In this document: positions 17,321 through 25,401 of the stretch, in pieces
Numbering within the stretch: position 1 is the stretch's first letter
Layout: each line of letters opens with the position of its first letter
Assembly: GCA_041396585.1 (NCBI GenBank)
Contig: JAWKYG010000012.1
Span: forward strand, 116,085-180,084
Origin: JAUIAI01 sp041396585
GTDB lineage: Bacteria; Pseudomonadota; Gammaproteobacteria; Burkholderiales; Burkholderiaceae_E
Reading direction: 5' to 3'
Length of the DNA stretch: 64,000 nt
Program-made: the position numbers and the translations under genes
Notes under the pieces: model-generated
What the model was told of the DNA's origin: nothing
The model's database searches: none
What the model saw: the letters and a program-made list of their open reading frames with translations, nothing else

Positions 17321-18268
17321 TCAGGCGCTCTGAGCGGCGCCGGTATCCGCGCCGAACGGGGTTTCCAGGATTCCGCGCGCGTCCAGCCCCTCGATGGCAA
17401 ACAGATGCCCGCCCAGCGGGTGCCTGGATACGGTTCGTCCGGTACGTGAATCGCGAATGGACGTCAGGAACAAAGTGCGCATATCGCGCCCGCCAAAGGC
17501 CAGGCCGCTCGGAAGATCGACCGGCGCCGGATAGCGGGCCAGCAACCTGCCATCGGGTGCAAAGCAGCCGATCTCACCGATCCGGACCAGGGCCGCCCAC
17601 AGTCGACCCTGGTCGTCTACCGTGGCGCCATCGATGCCGGTGCCCAGGGCCGAGCAATCGATCAGGACGCGCGCCTCGGACGCCACGCCGGTGGCGGGAT
17701 CATAGTCACAGGTGCAGAGCGTGCGCGCCGGGGTGTCGGCGAAATACAGGCTGCGTCCGTCGGGGCTGAAGCAAATGCCATTGCTGACCTTCAGGCCGGT
17801 GGCAAGCACGCGCACCTGGCCATGGACATTCAATTGCAAAAGCGGGGCGAGCGGCTCCAGCTCCCTGCCCATGCCTCCACAGACGAACCTACCCTGACGA
17901 TCCGTCTTGCCGTCGTTCAGACGCAGACGCTGGTCGGTGAGCGCATCGGCGAGCAGCATGGTCAGGTCGCCGGCGTCGGGATTCCAGCCGATGATCGAGT
18001 GCTCGAGCGCGATCACGAGGCCACCTTCGGCGCGCAGCGCGATCGAGCCGACGTGTTCATCGAACTCGAAGCTCTCCGTAGCTGACCACCGACCGCGTTG
18101 CAGGTACTTGCGACGCACCTGCCCGGCAACGCCGTCGATCCACCAGAGGCAGTCTTCGCGAGGATCCCAGAGCGGGCTTTCGCCGAGATCGTCCGGTGAG
18201 TCGGTCAGCCGTTCAATGTGTAAGTCGGTCGGGTCGCCCGGCCGGGCCGATGCATGTTCATCCGGCAT
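17321..18268 (-). CDS. SMP-30/gluconolactonase/LRE family protein
   Basis: A 315-residue six-bladed beta-propeller hydrolase that most likely opens sugar lactones. The divalent-metal site residues of the family are visible: Glu in GESPLWD near residue 30, Asn in RLNDGKTDRQGRF near 117, Asn in KVSNGICFSPDG near 160, and Asp in DGATVDDQGRLW near 217. No signal peptide is seen, so it is cytoplasmic. AAGGAG lies 9-10 bases before ATG 18268. It stands alone between the ABC importer (convergent) and the serine hydrolase (divergent), so no pathway partner indicates which lactone it uses. Confidence 0.9.
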   Translation of the reverse strand: MPDEHASARPGDPTDLHIERLTDSPDDLGESPLWDPREDCLWWIDGVAGQVRRKYLQRGRWSATESFEFDEHVGSIALRAEGGLVIALEHSIIGWNPDAGDLTMLLADALTDQRLRLNDGKTDRQGRFVCGGMGRELEPLAPLLQLNVHGQVRVLATGLKVSNGICFSPDGRSLYFADTPARTLCTCDYDPATGVASEARVLIDCSALGTGIDGATVDDQGRLWAALVRIGEIGCFAPDGRLLARYPAPVDLPSGLAFGGRDMRTLFLTSIRDSRTGRTVSRHPLGGHLFAIEGLDARGILETPFGADTGAAQSA

Positions 18269-18532
18269 CCGATCGATTCTCCTTGCGCGCGCTTGCGCTC
18301 ATCAGAATGCACTGTGCACCGCGTATGAAGATCCAGGCAACCTCGCGGCGGGCACGATCATGATCCTGCCACCGATCCGCCTCTCGAAGAAGGTGCCTGG
18401 GTTTTCGTTCGAGGGAAATGCCCCGGCTTCGTAATCGCCAAGCGCCGTGCGCGCGCTCCCCGCCTTTAGGTTTTCTTTGGACGGGCTTTGCCCGGCCTTG
18501 AGATCGATTTCCGAGACTGCGGTCTTTCAATC

Positions 18533-19822
18533 ATGGACCGCGTCATGTTCAAGCTCAAGCAACCTGTCACCCGCTCGCTCGCCCTGGCCATCGGCATCCT
18601 CGCGCTGAGCGCCTGCGCCGACCCCGATTCGGCGCCGACGCTCGATGTGCTCGCCAAGAGGATCGATCCCGAACGGCCGATCATCCGTTCTCCAAAGTGC
18701 GCCGAGCTGCCGGCATCCGGTTCGCATCCGAAAGGCGCGCAGTTTCAAGCCATTCTCGAGCGCTACGCCGCGCAAGCCTGGCTTCCCGGGGTGGCGGCCG
18801 CGATTCTCAGCCCCGAAGGCGCCTGGAGCGGCGCCGCCGGCCTGGCCGACATCGATCAGCGGATCGCGATGCATCCGTGTCATGCGTTCCTGTCGGGCAG
18901 CGTGGCCAAGTTCTATACCGTTGTGGCGGCCCTGCAGTTGGTCGAGCAGGGGCTTCTCGGGCTAGACGAGCCGATTGCGCCACATCTTCCGTCGGAGTTG
19001 GCCAGCCAGTTGCCCAATGCCGGTCATGCGACGGTGCGCCAGCTGATGAATCATCAGGCCGGTATGCCGGATCAGGACAATGATCCGGCTCTCGAGGCCT
19101 ATGTGCTCGAGCACGAAGGCGGTCTGCCGTCGGCGCAGGAACAACTGGCGACGCTGTTCGATGACCCGCCGCGCTTTGCGCCGGGCACTGCCACCGAGTA
19201 CTCGAGCGCGCACACGGTCGCGCTCGGGCTGGTGATGGACGAGGTCGCCGGGCATCACCACTCGAACCAGATCACCATCGGCATCCTGCAGCGGCTCGGT
19301 CTGCACGACACCTGGTACAAGAACGAGGTCGACTATCCGCAGCCCCGCAATTGGGCCAGGCCCTATCTCTGGGACGAGGGCAGCCTGGCCGATGTTTCGG
19401 CGCCGGCCGCCCGGTATGCGCTGGGCAGTCAGGGCGATGCAGGCATCTATGCCACGGTTGCCGATTATCTTCGCGCCATGAAGGGCTTGTTCGACGGGCG
19501 CCTGGTCTCGGCACAGACCCTGGCCCGGATGCAGGAGCCGGCGATGGTCGGCGAGGTCGGCAATCAGTCCCTGGCCTTCGGTCTGGGTCTGTTTCTGATC
19601 TCGCGCGACGGCGAGGTCGTCAAGATCGGCCATAGCGGACTCACGCTCGGTGGCATGATGCATCTGTACTACTACCCGAAGCTGCAGTCGTTTGTCGTGG
19701 TGGCGGCGAACGTGATGGCCGATGCGCCCGAGATCCAGGCCGCTTTTGGCAATGGCCTGCTTGTCGATACCCCGGCTCCCACGCTGATGACCGAGATCGA
19801 GGCAGCCATTTCTTCGCCGTGA
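18533..19822 (+). CDS. Serine hydrolase, beta-lactamase/class C family lipoprotein
   Basis: A 429-residue protein with an N-terminal lipoprotein signal: hydrophobic core SLALAIGILALSAC with lipobox LSAC and Cys at residue 28. The PF00144 fold is supported by the nucleophile motif SVAK at 123-126, a tyrosine motif YSS at 223-225 and a C-terminal GHSG in place of the K-T-G triad. Such proteins are usually esterases, D-amino-acid peptidases or amidases, not antibiotic-hydrolysing enzymes. It is probably attached to a membrane facing the periplasm. A second ATG at 18545 (MFKLKQ) is equally plausible as the start. It converges with the DUF2269 gene. Confidence 0.85.
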   Translation: MDRVMFKLKQPVTRSLALAIGILALSACADPDSAPTLDVLAKRIDPERPIIRSPKCAELPASGSHPKGAQFQAILERYAAQAWLPGVAAAILSPEGAWSGAAGLADIDQRIAMHPCHAFLSGSVAKFYTVVAALQLVEQGLLGLDEPIAPHLPSELASQLPNAGHATVRQLMNHQAGMPDQDNDPALEAYVLEHEGGLPSAQEQLATLFDDPPRFAPGTATEYSSAHTVALGLVMDEVAGHHHSNQITIGILQRLGLHDTWYKNEVDYPQPRNWARPYLWDEGSLADVSAPAARYALGSQGDAGIYATVADYLRAMKGLFDGRLVSAQTLARMQEPAMVGEVGNQSLAFGLGLFLISRDGEVVKIGHSGLTLGGMMHLYYYPKLQSFVVVAANVMADAPEIQAAFGNGLLVDTPAPTLMTEIEAAISSP

Positions 19823-19844
19823 GCCTCGGGTGCAGAGAGCGTCC

Positions 19845-19873
19845 GGCGGGCCGGGCCGACTACCCGGTCCGCC
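19845..19873. terminator. Hairpin between convergent genes, possible bidirectional terminator
   Basis: GGCGGGCCGGG pairs with CCCGGTCCGCC across a 7-base loop (11 bp with one G-T pair). It lies between the ends of the serine hydrolase and DUF2269 genes. No T run follows on either strand, so intrinsic termination would be weak. Confidence 0.45.
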
Positions 19874-19884
19874 GCTCTGCCCAC

Positions 19885-20355
19885 TCAGCCACCCGGTTTG
19901 AAGACCATCAGATAAAACACCGCCAGCATCGCCGCGAAGGCCGGGTAGCCGAGCCACTCCCACCGACGCTGATATCGCGCGTATGCCGGCGGCAGCGCCG
20001 TTCCCTCCCGAGCCGCGATCTCGGCCATGCGCGCCATCCGGATCTGCAACCAGAGCACCGGCAGCCAGCAGGCGCCGGCCAGGAGATAGAGCGCCAGCGC
20101 GCCGCTGATCCAGGGCGTGCTCAATGGCCAGCCCGCCGTGCCCGCCAGCCACAGGCCGGTGGCTGGCTGCAGGATCATCGTGGGTACGGTGAACCAGAGG
20201 TCGGCCCGCACCACGAGGCGCGCGACCACCGCCTGCGCGGCGATGTTTGCGCTGCGGTTGGCAAAGAACAAATAGAAAGCCGAGCCGAAGCCCGTGCCGA
20301 CCAGAATCACACTGCTCAGGATGTGAATCCACTTGACGGCAAGATAGGTATTCAT
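19885..20355 (-). CDS. DUF2269-like integral membrane protein
   Basis: A 156-residue protein starting MNTYLAVKWIHILSSVILVG with four hydrophobic segments (about 6-26, 50-70, 80-100 and 133-152). The opening K-x-x-H-x-L-S-S pattern and overall layout fit the DUF2269 family of uncharacterised membrane proteins. Its ATG overlaps the stop of the saccharopine-dehydrogenase-like gene (ATGA at 20352-20355), so the two are translated as a pair; such a pairing suggests a shared but unknown job at the membrane. Confidence 0.75.
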   Translation of the reverse strand: MNTYLAVKWIHILSSVILVGTGFGSAFYLFFANRSANIAAQAVVARLVVRADLWFTVPTMILQPATGLWLAGTAGWPLSTPWISGALALYLLAGACWLPVLWLQIRMARMAEIAAREGTALPPAYARYQRRWEWLGYPAFAAMLAVFYLMVFKPGG

Positions 20356-21512
20356 CGGCCGGCCGCGCCGAGCCGCTGATCGAGGATATCGGTGACCATG
20401 CCCCAGCGCTCGAACTCGGGCTGGAAGTGCGCGAGCGGCAGCAGGCCCACGCAGGCATGCGCTCCGGGCGCCGGCCCGGCGCCCCGCGCCAGCTCTCGCG
20501 CCAGCAGGATCGCGGCCATGCACGGGATCTCCGGGCCGTGGTCGTCGCCGGCGGCGATATGCCATTCCCGGTGAATCGGCATGCCTTGGTCGTCAGTGCC
20601 GCAGGCGGCCACGAACATGCCGCCAAGGCCGGAACCAAGACGGTCGAACCACGAGGCTGTGTTCAGCATCACGCCAGACAAGGCCTCGGGGCGGGGCGAC
20701 AGGCCGAGCCGGCGCAGTGTCGCCAGGGCTGCAAGCGCCCGCTGCGTGATGCCCACCTCGAGCGCCGCGCGAAACAGCACCGATCGTGAGACCCGATAGT
20801 GTTCGGGAAAGAGTTGCAGATCCGGAATGTCGCAGGGTGCCGCCAGGCGTGCGGCCATGCGCGCGAACCGGACCGGCTGCGGGTCGGCCCAGCCATGCCT
20901 GATCTGCCAGCGGCCGTCCAGCCAGACCCGGATCGGTGCGCCGCAGTAGCTGAGCACGCCGGCCATGGTGGCCAGGCCCCGTGGCGCGGTCTGCGCGGGA
21001 GCGATGCAGATCTCGATCGCATCGATCCGCTGCCAGCCGCGCGTCAGATGATCGATCACCGCCGAGGACAGCGCAGGCACGGTGCTCGCGCCACTTACCG
21101 CGCAAAGGCCGCGCTGCGTGAACCGGTCATCGAGTGCCCGCGAGAAGCCGCAGACGAACTCCCGGCCATCGGCGAGGTCGATATAGTGGGCCCCGGCCGC
21201 GGCGCAAGCCTCGGCCACGACATAGCCCTGTGCCTGAAACGGGCCCGCGGTGTGGATGACCAGTCGGGCACCCAGGGCGGTGATCTCCCGCGCCAGGTCG
21301 GACGATGAGCTGTCGAGCCGCGCCGGACGTGCGCCGGGCAGCGTGTTCGCAAGCGCCTGGGCACGACCTTCGTCGCGCCCGGCAATGATCAGTGCGATCC
21401 GGGGGTCGGCGCCCAGCGCGCGACAGATCCGCGCGCCGAAGTTGCCATAGCCCCCTAATACGAGAACGGTCAGGGGGATGGGCGTGGCCGGCAAGGTCGG
21501 GGTCTGGCTCAT
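20352..21512 (-). CDS. Saccharopine dehydrogenase-like NAD(P)-binding protein
   Basis: A 386-residue protein beginning MSQTPTLPATPIPLTVLVLG. The Rossmann dinucleotide motif GGYGNFGARICRAL starts near residue 20, followed by IIAGRDEGRAQAL. The next conserved block, VIHTAGPFQAQGYVVAEACA, is typical of the saccharopine dehydrogenase/trans-acting enoyl reductase group, as is AHYIDLADGREFV. The family reduces or oxidises varied substrates; lysine metabolism is not implied. It is translationally coupled to the DUF2269 gene. A longer start at 21563 would add 17 unconserved residues and was not used. It follows the formamidase gene after a gap holding two palindromic repeats. Confidence 0.82.
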   Translation of the reverse strand: MSQTPTLPATPIPLTVLVLGGYGNFGARICRALGADPRIALIIAGRDEGRAQALANTLPGARPARLDSSSSDLAREITALGARLVIHTAGPFQAQGYVVAEACAAAGAHYIDLADGREFVCGFSRALDDRFTQRGLCAVSGASTVPALSSAVIDHLTRGWQRIDAIEICIAPAQTAPRGLATMAGVLSYCGAPIRVWLDGRWQIRHGWADPQPVRFARMAARLAAPCDIPDLQLFPEHYRVSRSVLFRAALEVGITQRALAALATLRRLGLSPRPEALSGVMLNTASWFDRLGSGLGGMFVAACGTDDQGMPIHREWHIAAGDDHGPEIPCMAAILLARELARGAGPAPGAHACVGLLPLAHFQPEFERWGMVTDILDQRLGAAGR

Positions 21513-21562
21513 CGCCCAGAGGGTATCGCGATCATGCGCCGATCGCGCCCGGGTGCGCGTCA

Positions 21563-21607
21563 ACCGGGTTCGCGAACCGGTTGTGCGCGACCGGGTTCGC
21601 GAACCGT
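21563..21607. repeat. Two palindromic repeat units (CCGGGTTCGCGAACCG), period 27 bp
   Basis: ACCGGGTTCGCGAACCG occurs at 21563 and again at 21590. Each contains the perfect palindrome GGTTCGCGAACC and can fold into a hairpin. They lie in the 111 bp gap between the formamidase-like gene and the saccharopine-dehydrogenase-like gene, both on the minus strand, where they may attenuate transcription or stabilise mRNA ends. Confidence 0.7.
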
Positions 21608-21623
21608 GTGCGCGTCGGGCGTT

Positions 21624-23869
21624 TCAGCCCTCGGGAGGCGCGAACGGGGTTTCATCGACGAAACGTCTGACCACGTTGTCCAGAATCCGCGAGCAGTCAT
21701 TGTCGAAGTCGTTGCTGACCAGGCTGCCGCAGAAGGTGATCGAACCGGTCGAGAACACCGCGCCGCCGCCCGCGGTCTCGAAGAAGGTCATGTCGGCATG
21801 GATCAGCTCGCGGGCGGGCACGCGCGGCACGGTCAGCAGATGGGTGAGCATCTCCTCGGGCACCAGGATCCACGGCGCCTCCGGGGGATGATTCTCCGAG
21901 CGGGCCAGCACCAGCGCATGCTCGGGCGTGCCCAGGGCATGATCGGCACGGTCGAGTTCGAAGCCGGCCGCGCCGTGGCCCGACAGGCCGTGATTGCCGA
22001 TGAGGGCTTCATCGACACCCTCGAAGATCCAGGCCGCGCGCGGATCTTCGGCCTCCGCGCAGCGCCGGTAGTAGGAACCGAGGAAGTTGCCCTGCGCGGT
22101 GAAGCCGACGCCGGCAAGCATCTGCGGCGGGCGCCCGTTACGCCGCCACAGGCCGCCATATTCGCCGTCGAACTGGTTGTAGTACTCGCCGGGGTCGGCG
22201 GCCCAGGCGCGGATGCCGCCCTCGGCACGGCGGATCTCGATCACCCCGGCGCGTTCCGGGTCCAGCGCGATCTTCCAGTAAAAGCCATTGCCGCCGAGGT
22301 AGGCCAGCCGCCCGCCGCTGTCGCGGAACTGTTCGATCGCGTCGATCATCGGGCGGGTGTGATACTCGGGATGCGAGCCGGTCAGCAACACCCGGTAGCG
22401 CGACAACAACCCGATGCCTTCGTCGTGCAGTTCCTGGTCGGTGATGATGTCGTAGGCATGGCCTTGCTTCTCGAGCCAGGCGGTCAGGTGGGTGTCTGCT
22501 GGGAAGTGGCGCAGCCCTGAGCCCCGAAGCGGCTCACCGGGGTAGGTGATATAGCCGATCCGCACATTGAGCATCGGCCGGTGCCACGAGGCGATGCCGA
22601 TGCCACTGCCATCGGTGTGCAGATCATAGGTGGACAGGCCGTACTCGCGATGATCGCCGGGGTTGTGCGGATAGGCGCCCCACTGTGCGCTCTGATCACG
22701 CCAGCTCTGCTGCCAGGCCGGATCCCGATCCCACTCCGGGCGAACATTATTGCCATAGACGGTGTAGGTGAAGGTGGAGGCGAGCACCGCAATCGGCGCA
22801 TTTGCCTGCCCCTTGGGCGGCACCACGAAGAACGGCACATTCTCCTCGTGCGCGCCCGAGCGTAGCTTCAGCGCGTAGGCAGAACTACGTGTGCCCTCGG
22901 GCACGGTCCAGGCGAAGCAGATCGGCCATTCGCAATCGGTGAGATCGTCTTCATGGAAGTGGATCGCAGCGTAGTCCGCCGGGGCGTCGCGCCAGCGCAT
23001 GTCGCGCCCGCTCCAGCGCGAGCCAGTCACCGCCCGGGTCGGTGTGTTGATCAGCCTGCCATGGCATCCGTGGCGGCCGATATCGATGATGCGGCTGGAG
23101 CCCGGCTCGCGCGAAAAATCCCAGTGGGCTAGCGCCGCGCCAAAGGCCTCGGGCCTGCCATGGGCGAGTGCATCGAGCTCATGATCGTCCAGCGGCCGGC
23201 CGAACAGGGCAGGGTGTTCGATGCGGCCGTTGAAATGATCGCGCAGCGCGGGCTCGCTGCATGCGAAATGGAGCGGCGTTCCGGGTGCCGTGGATGCGGC
23301 CGCGGTGACCGGCGAATCGGCAGCGCCCGGCGCGCGCCGGGGCGCTGGTCGGGCCCGCCATGATGTAGCGAGCGAAATCCCGTCCGGGCAAGGCCCGCGT
23401 TCGTGTCGATGCACAGCCAGACGAAGGCCCAGCTACCAAGCTTCAGGGATTGCTCGGTCCGAAGGCGCAGTTCACCGACGCGCGCGCACAGGTGGCCGCG
23501 CGCGTCCAGGCCAAGGCTCCAGCCGCTCACACCATCATGATGGTGCAGCACGGTGCGCTCGCGCCCAAAGGACGTCGGCATGATGCGGCAGACGATCGCG
23601 ATCCCGTCGTTGCTCGGCGGGCGCGGCAGCACCGGCACGGCCGCATAGCTGCCGCAGGGTACCGGCATGGGCGTCGGCGCCTCGATCTCGGTCAGCCGCG
23701 CATCAGTGGCTTCGAGCAGGATCCCGGGGCCTTGTGGATTGGCGTCCGCGCAGACCACCCGCACCAGGTCGACCTCGGTCGCTTCGTCCGCTTCGTTGGC
23801 GACATGGAAGTGAATGGTTTCGCCGGGGCGTACGGACAGGCGATCGGCATAGGCGGCAAGCGACAGCAT
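21624..23869 (-). pseudogene. N,N-dimethylformamidase large subunit-like protein, frameshifted
   Basis: The start is ATG 23869 (MLSLAAYADRLSVRPGETIHF), giving about 748 codons, close to the ~760 residues of the dimethylformamidase beta subunit. The N-terminal beta-sandwich part (to ~23385) is in one frame, a short middle part in a second, and from ~23325 to the stop the third frame is open for 560 residues. The catalytic-domain landmarks are intact: LLTGSHPEYHTRPMIDA and YLGGNGFYWKIALDP, which hold the tyrosines that bind mononuclear iron in characterised enzymes, then FVDETPFAPP at the end. Two indels in GC-rich sequence break it. No separate small-subunit gene is visible. It may hydrolyse an amide; the substrate is unproven. 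The shifts may be sequencing errors. Confidence 0.75.
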
Positions 23870-24087
23870 CGAACCGGGTCTCCGCAGGGGCGCTCGCCAG
23901 GCCCGCAAGCATGGCGCATGTCATCGGATTGATTGGTGATTGAAGTGTACGACGTCGTCGCAGCCCCGGGCACATGCCCGCTGATCGCAGACCGTGGTCC
24001 GCCAACCGGGCCGTTCCCGCCTCCCGGGCGCTGGCAGCCCGGGGCCGGCCGCGAGCACGCGCCCGCTCGTCGTCATTGCCCCGATGA

Positions 24088-24116
24088 TTGACACGCAGGC
24101 GTGGCACCGATATATA
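24088..24116 (+). promoter_or_regulatory. Sigma70-type promoter of the ROK-TRAP-sulfatase operon
   Basis: TTGACA at 24088-24093 and TATATA at 24111-24116 are 17 bp apart, near-consensus in a GC-rich genome. Transcription would start about 7 bases on, at 24123-24124, exactly at the ATG of the ROK gene. Confidence 0.75.
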
Positions 24117-24123
24117 TTCACCG

Positions 24124-25401
24124 ATGGTTAATAAATTGTCCGCGATCGGTACGCCCAGTTCGCTGCGGCGCGTGCACCGAGGGCTGGCCCTGCGGGGGGT
24201 ATTCGATTCCCCCGGCGTCTCGCGTGGCGATCTGGCGCAGCGCCTCGGGCTGTCGCAAATGGCCATCGGCCGCATCGTGCGTGAGCTCGAGGCCGCAGGC
24301 CTGGTTGCCGAGGTCTCCCATGGCGTGTCGGCTCAGGGCCGCGGCCGGCCGGCGTCTGCGCTCGAGCTGCGGGCCGAAGGCGCCTATGTCGCCGGGGTCG
24401 TGCTCAGCGCCTATGCGCAAGAGCTCGCCCTGGTCGATCTGCGCGGCCGCCTGATGGCATCTCGTCCGGTGGCAATCGGCGACATCCGTGACGGTGAGGC
24501 CGCGGTCAGTCGGGTCTGCGCCGACATCGCCGATCTGGTCGCAGACCTCGGCCTCGATCCCGTGCGCCTGGCTGGCGCCGGCTTCAGTGTTGCCGTGAAT
24601 GTCGATCCTGCCCGCGGCCTGGTCCTGGGTGGCGGTTATCTGGGCTGGCAGCCGTTCGATCTGCGCACGCGGGCGGCCGAGCGTCTGGGTGTGCCGGTGT
24701 CGGTGGAACGGGTCGCCGACACCCTGGTTCGCGCCGAAACCTTCTGCGGGTGTGCGGCCGATGCGCGCGCCGTGGTGCTGATTCATGCGGCTACCACGCT
24801 GGGCATGAGCGTGTACTTCGATGGCACGGTCATGCGCGGTGCCGGCTTTCATGCCGGACGCATCGGCCACTTCCCGATGCGCGCAACGCGCCTGGTCTGT
24901 TCGTGCGGGCAATCGAACTGCCTGAATTGTCTGGCTTCGGGATGGTCGGTGCTGGCGCGGCTGGGTGCCGCAGACGGCGATAAGTATCAGCCCTCGCAGG
25001 TCGGCGCATATGCGCGCGTGATCCATTCCCTGATCGAACCCGACTCCGATGACCGCGCCCATCTCGCCCGCGTGCGTCGCCTGCTGCGCGATGCCGGCAG
25101 CGAGCTGGCGCGCGCGCTCGCCTATGTCGATCTGTCATTCGATCCGGATCTGATCGTGCTCGCCGGATCGCTCGCGCGCAACGAAAGCTACTTCGCCGGC
25201 GTGTCGCGCGGGCTTCAGCAGGGCGGCGCGGTGGGTGCGGATCTCAGCCGCAAGACCACCCGCAGCACGATGGCGCCGGTCCGGGCCGCCGCCCTGGTGG
25301 CGCTGCTCGATCACGTCTTTTCGCCGACGCTGGAACTCGACGCCATGAACTCGCCGGCCTGCTCTCTCGAGGGGCCGGAACGGGCCACGACCCATGACTG
25401 A
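24124..25401 (+). CDS. ROK family transcriptional regulator
   Basis: A 425-residue regulator: a winged helix-turn-helix (about residues 10-70, with GVSRGDLAQRLGLSQMAIGRIVRELEA) followed by a ROK sugar-kinase-like domain. The ROK zinc site CSCGQSNCLNC is near residue 260. There is no Shine-Dalgarno before ATG 24124, and the promoter places the transcript start at this codon, so the mRNA is probably leaderless. An earlier TTG at 24088 coincides with the -35 box and was rejected. The gene overlaps the TRAP permease by 8 bases, placing regulator and transporter in one operon. ROK regulators respond to sugars or their phosphates or amino-sugars; the ligand here could be the imported solute. Confidence 0.88.
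   Translation: MVNKLSAIGTPSSLRRVHRGLALRGVFDSPGVSRGDLAQRLGLSQMAIGRIVRELEAAGLVAEVSHGVSAQGRGRPASALELRAEGAYVAGVVLSAYAQELALVDLRGRLMASRPVAIGDIRDGEAAVSRVCADIADLVADLGLDPVRLAGAGFSVAVNVDPARGLVLGGGYLGWQPFDLRTRAAERLGVPVSVERVADTLVRAETFCGCAADARAVVLIHAATTLGMSVYFDGTVMRGAGFHAGRIGHFPMRATRLVCSCGQSNCLNCLASGWSVLARLGAADGDKYQPSQVGAYARVIHSLIEPDSDDRAHLARVRRLLRDAGSELARALAYVDLSFDPDLIVLAGSLARNESYFAGVSRGLQQGGAVGADLSRKTTRSTMAPVRAAALVALLDHVFSPTLELDAMNSPACSLEGPERATTHD

Noticed and set aside
17227..17449. Small plus-strand frame starting in the 32-bp repeats
   Set aside because: Low-complexity repeat followed by the antisense of the SMP-30 C-terminus.
19834..19895. Minus-strand stretch resembling the D-arm of a tRNA (GGTGGCTGAGTGGGCAGAGC)
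   Set aside because: It includes the stop of the DUF2269 gene, lacks a T-loop and a matching acceptor stem, and the structure is better explained as a hairpin.
18962..20638. 558-codon minus-strand frame crossing the serine hydrolase and DUF2269 genes
   Set aside because: Shadow of two genes, no conserved domain along its length.
24088..24123. TTG start for the ROK gene giving 12 more residues
   Set aside because: The TTG is part of the -35 box of the promoter, so it cannot be in the transcript from that promoter.
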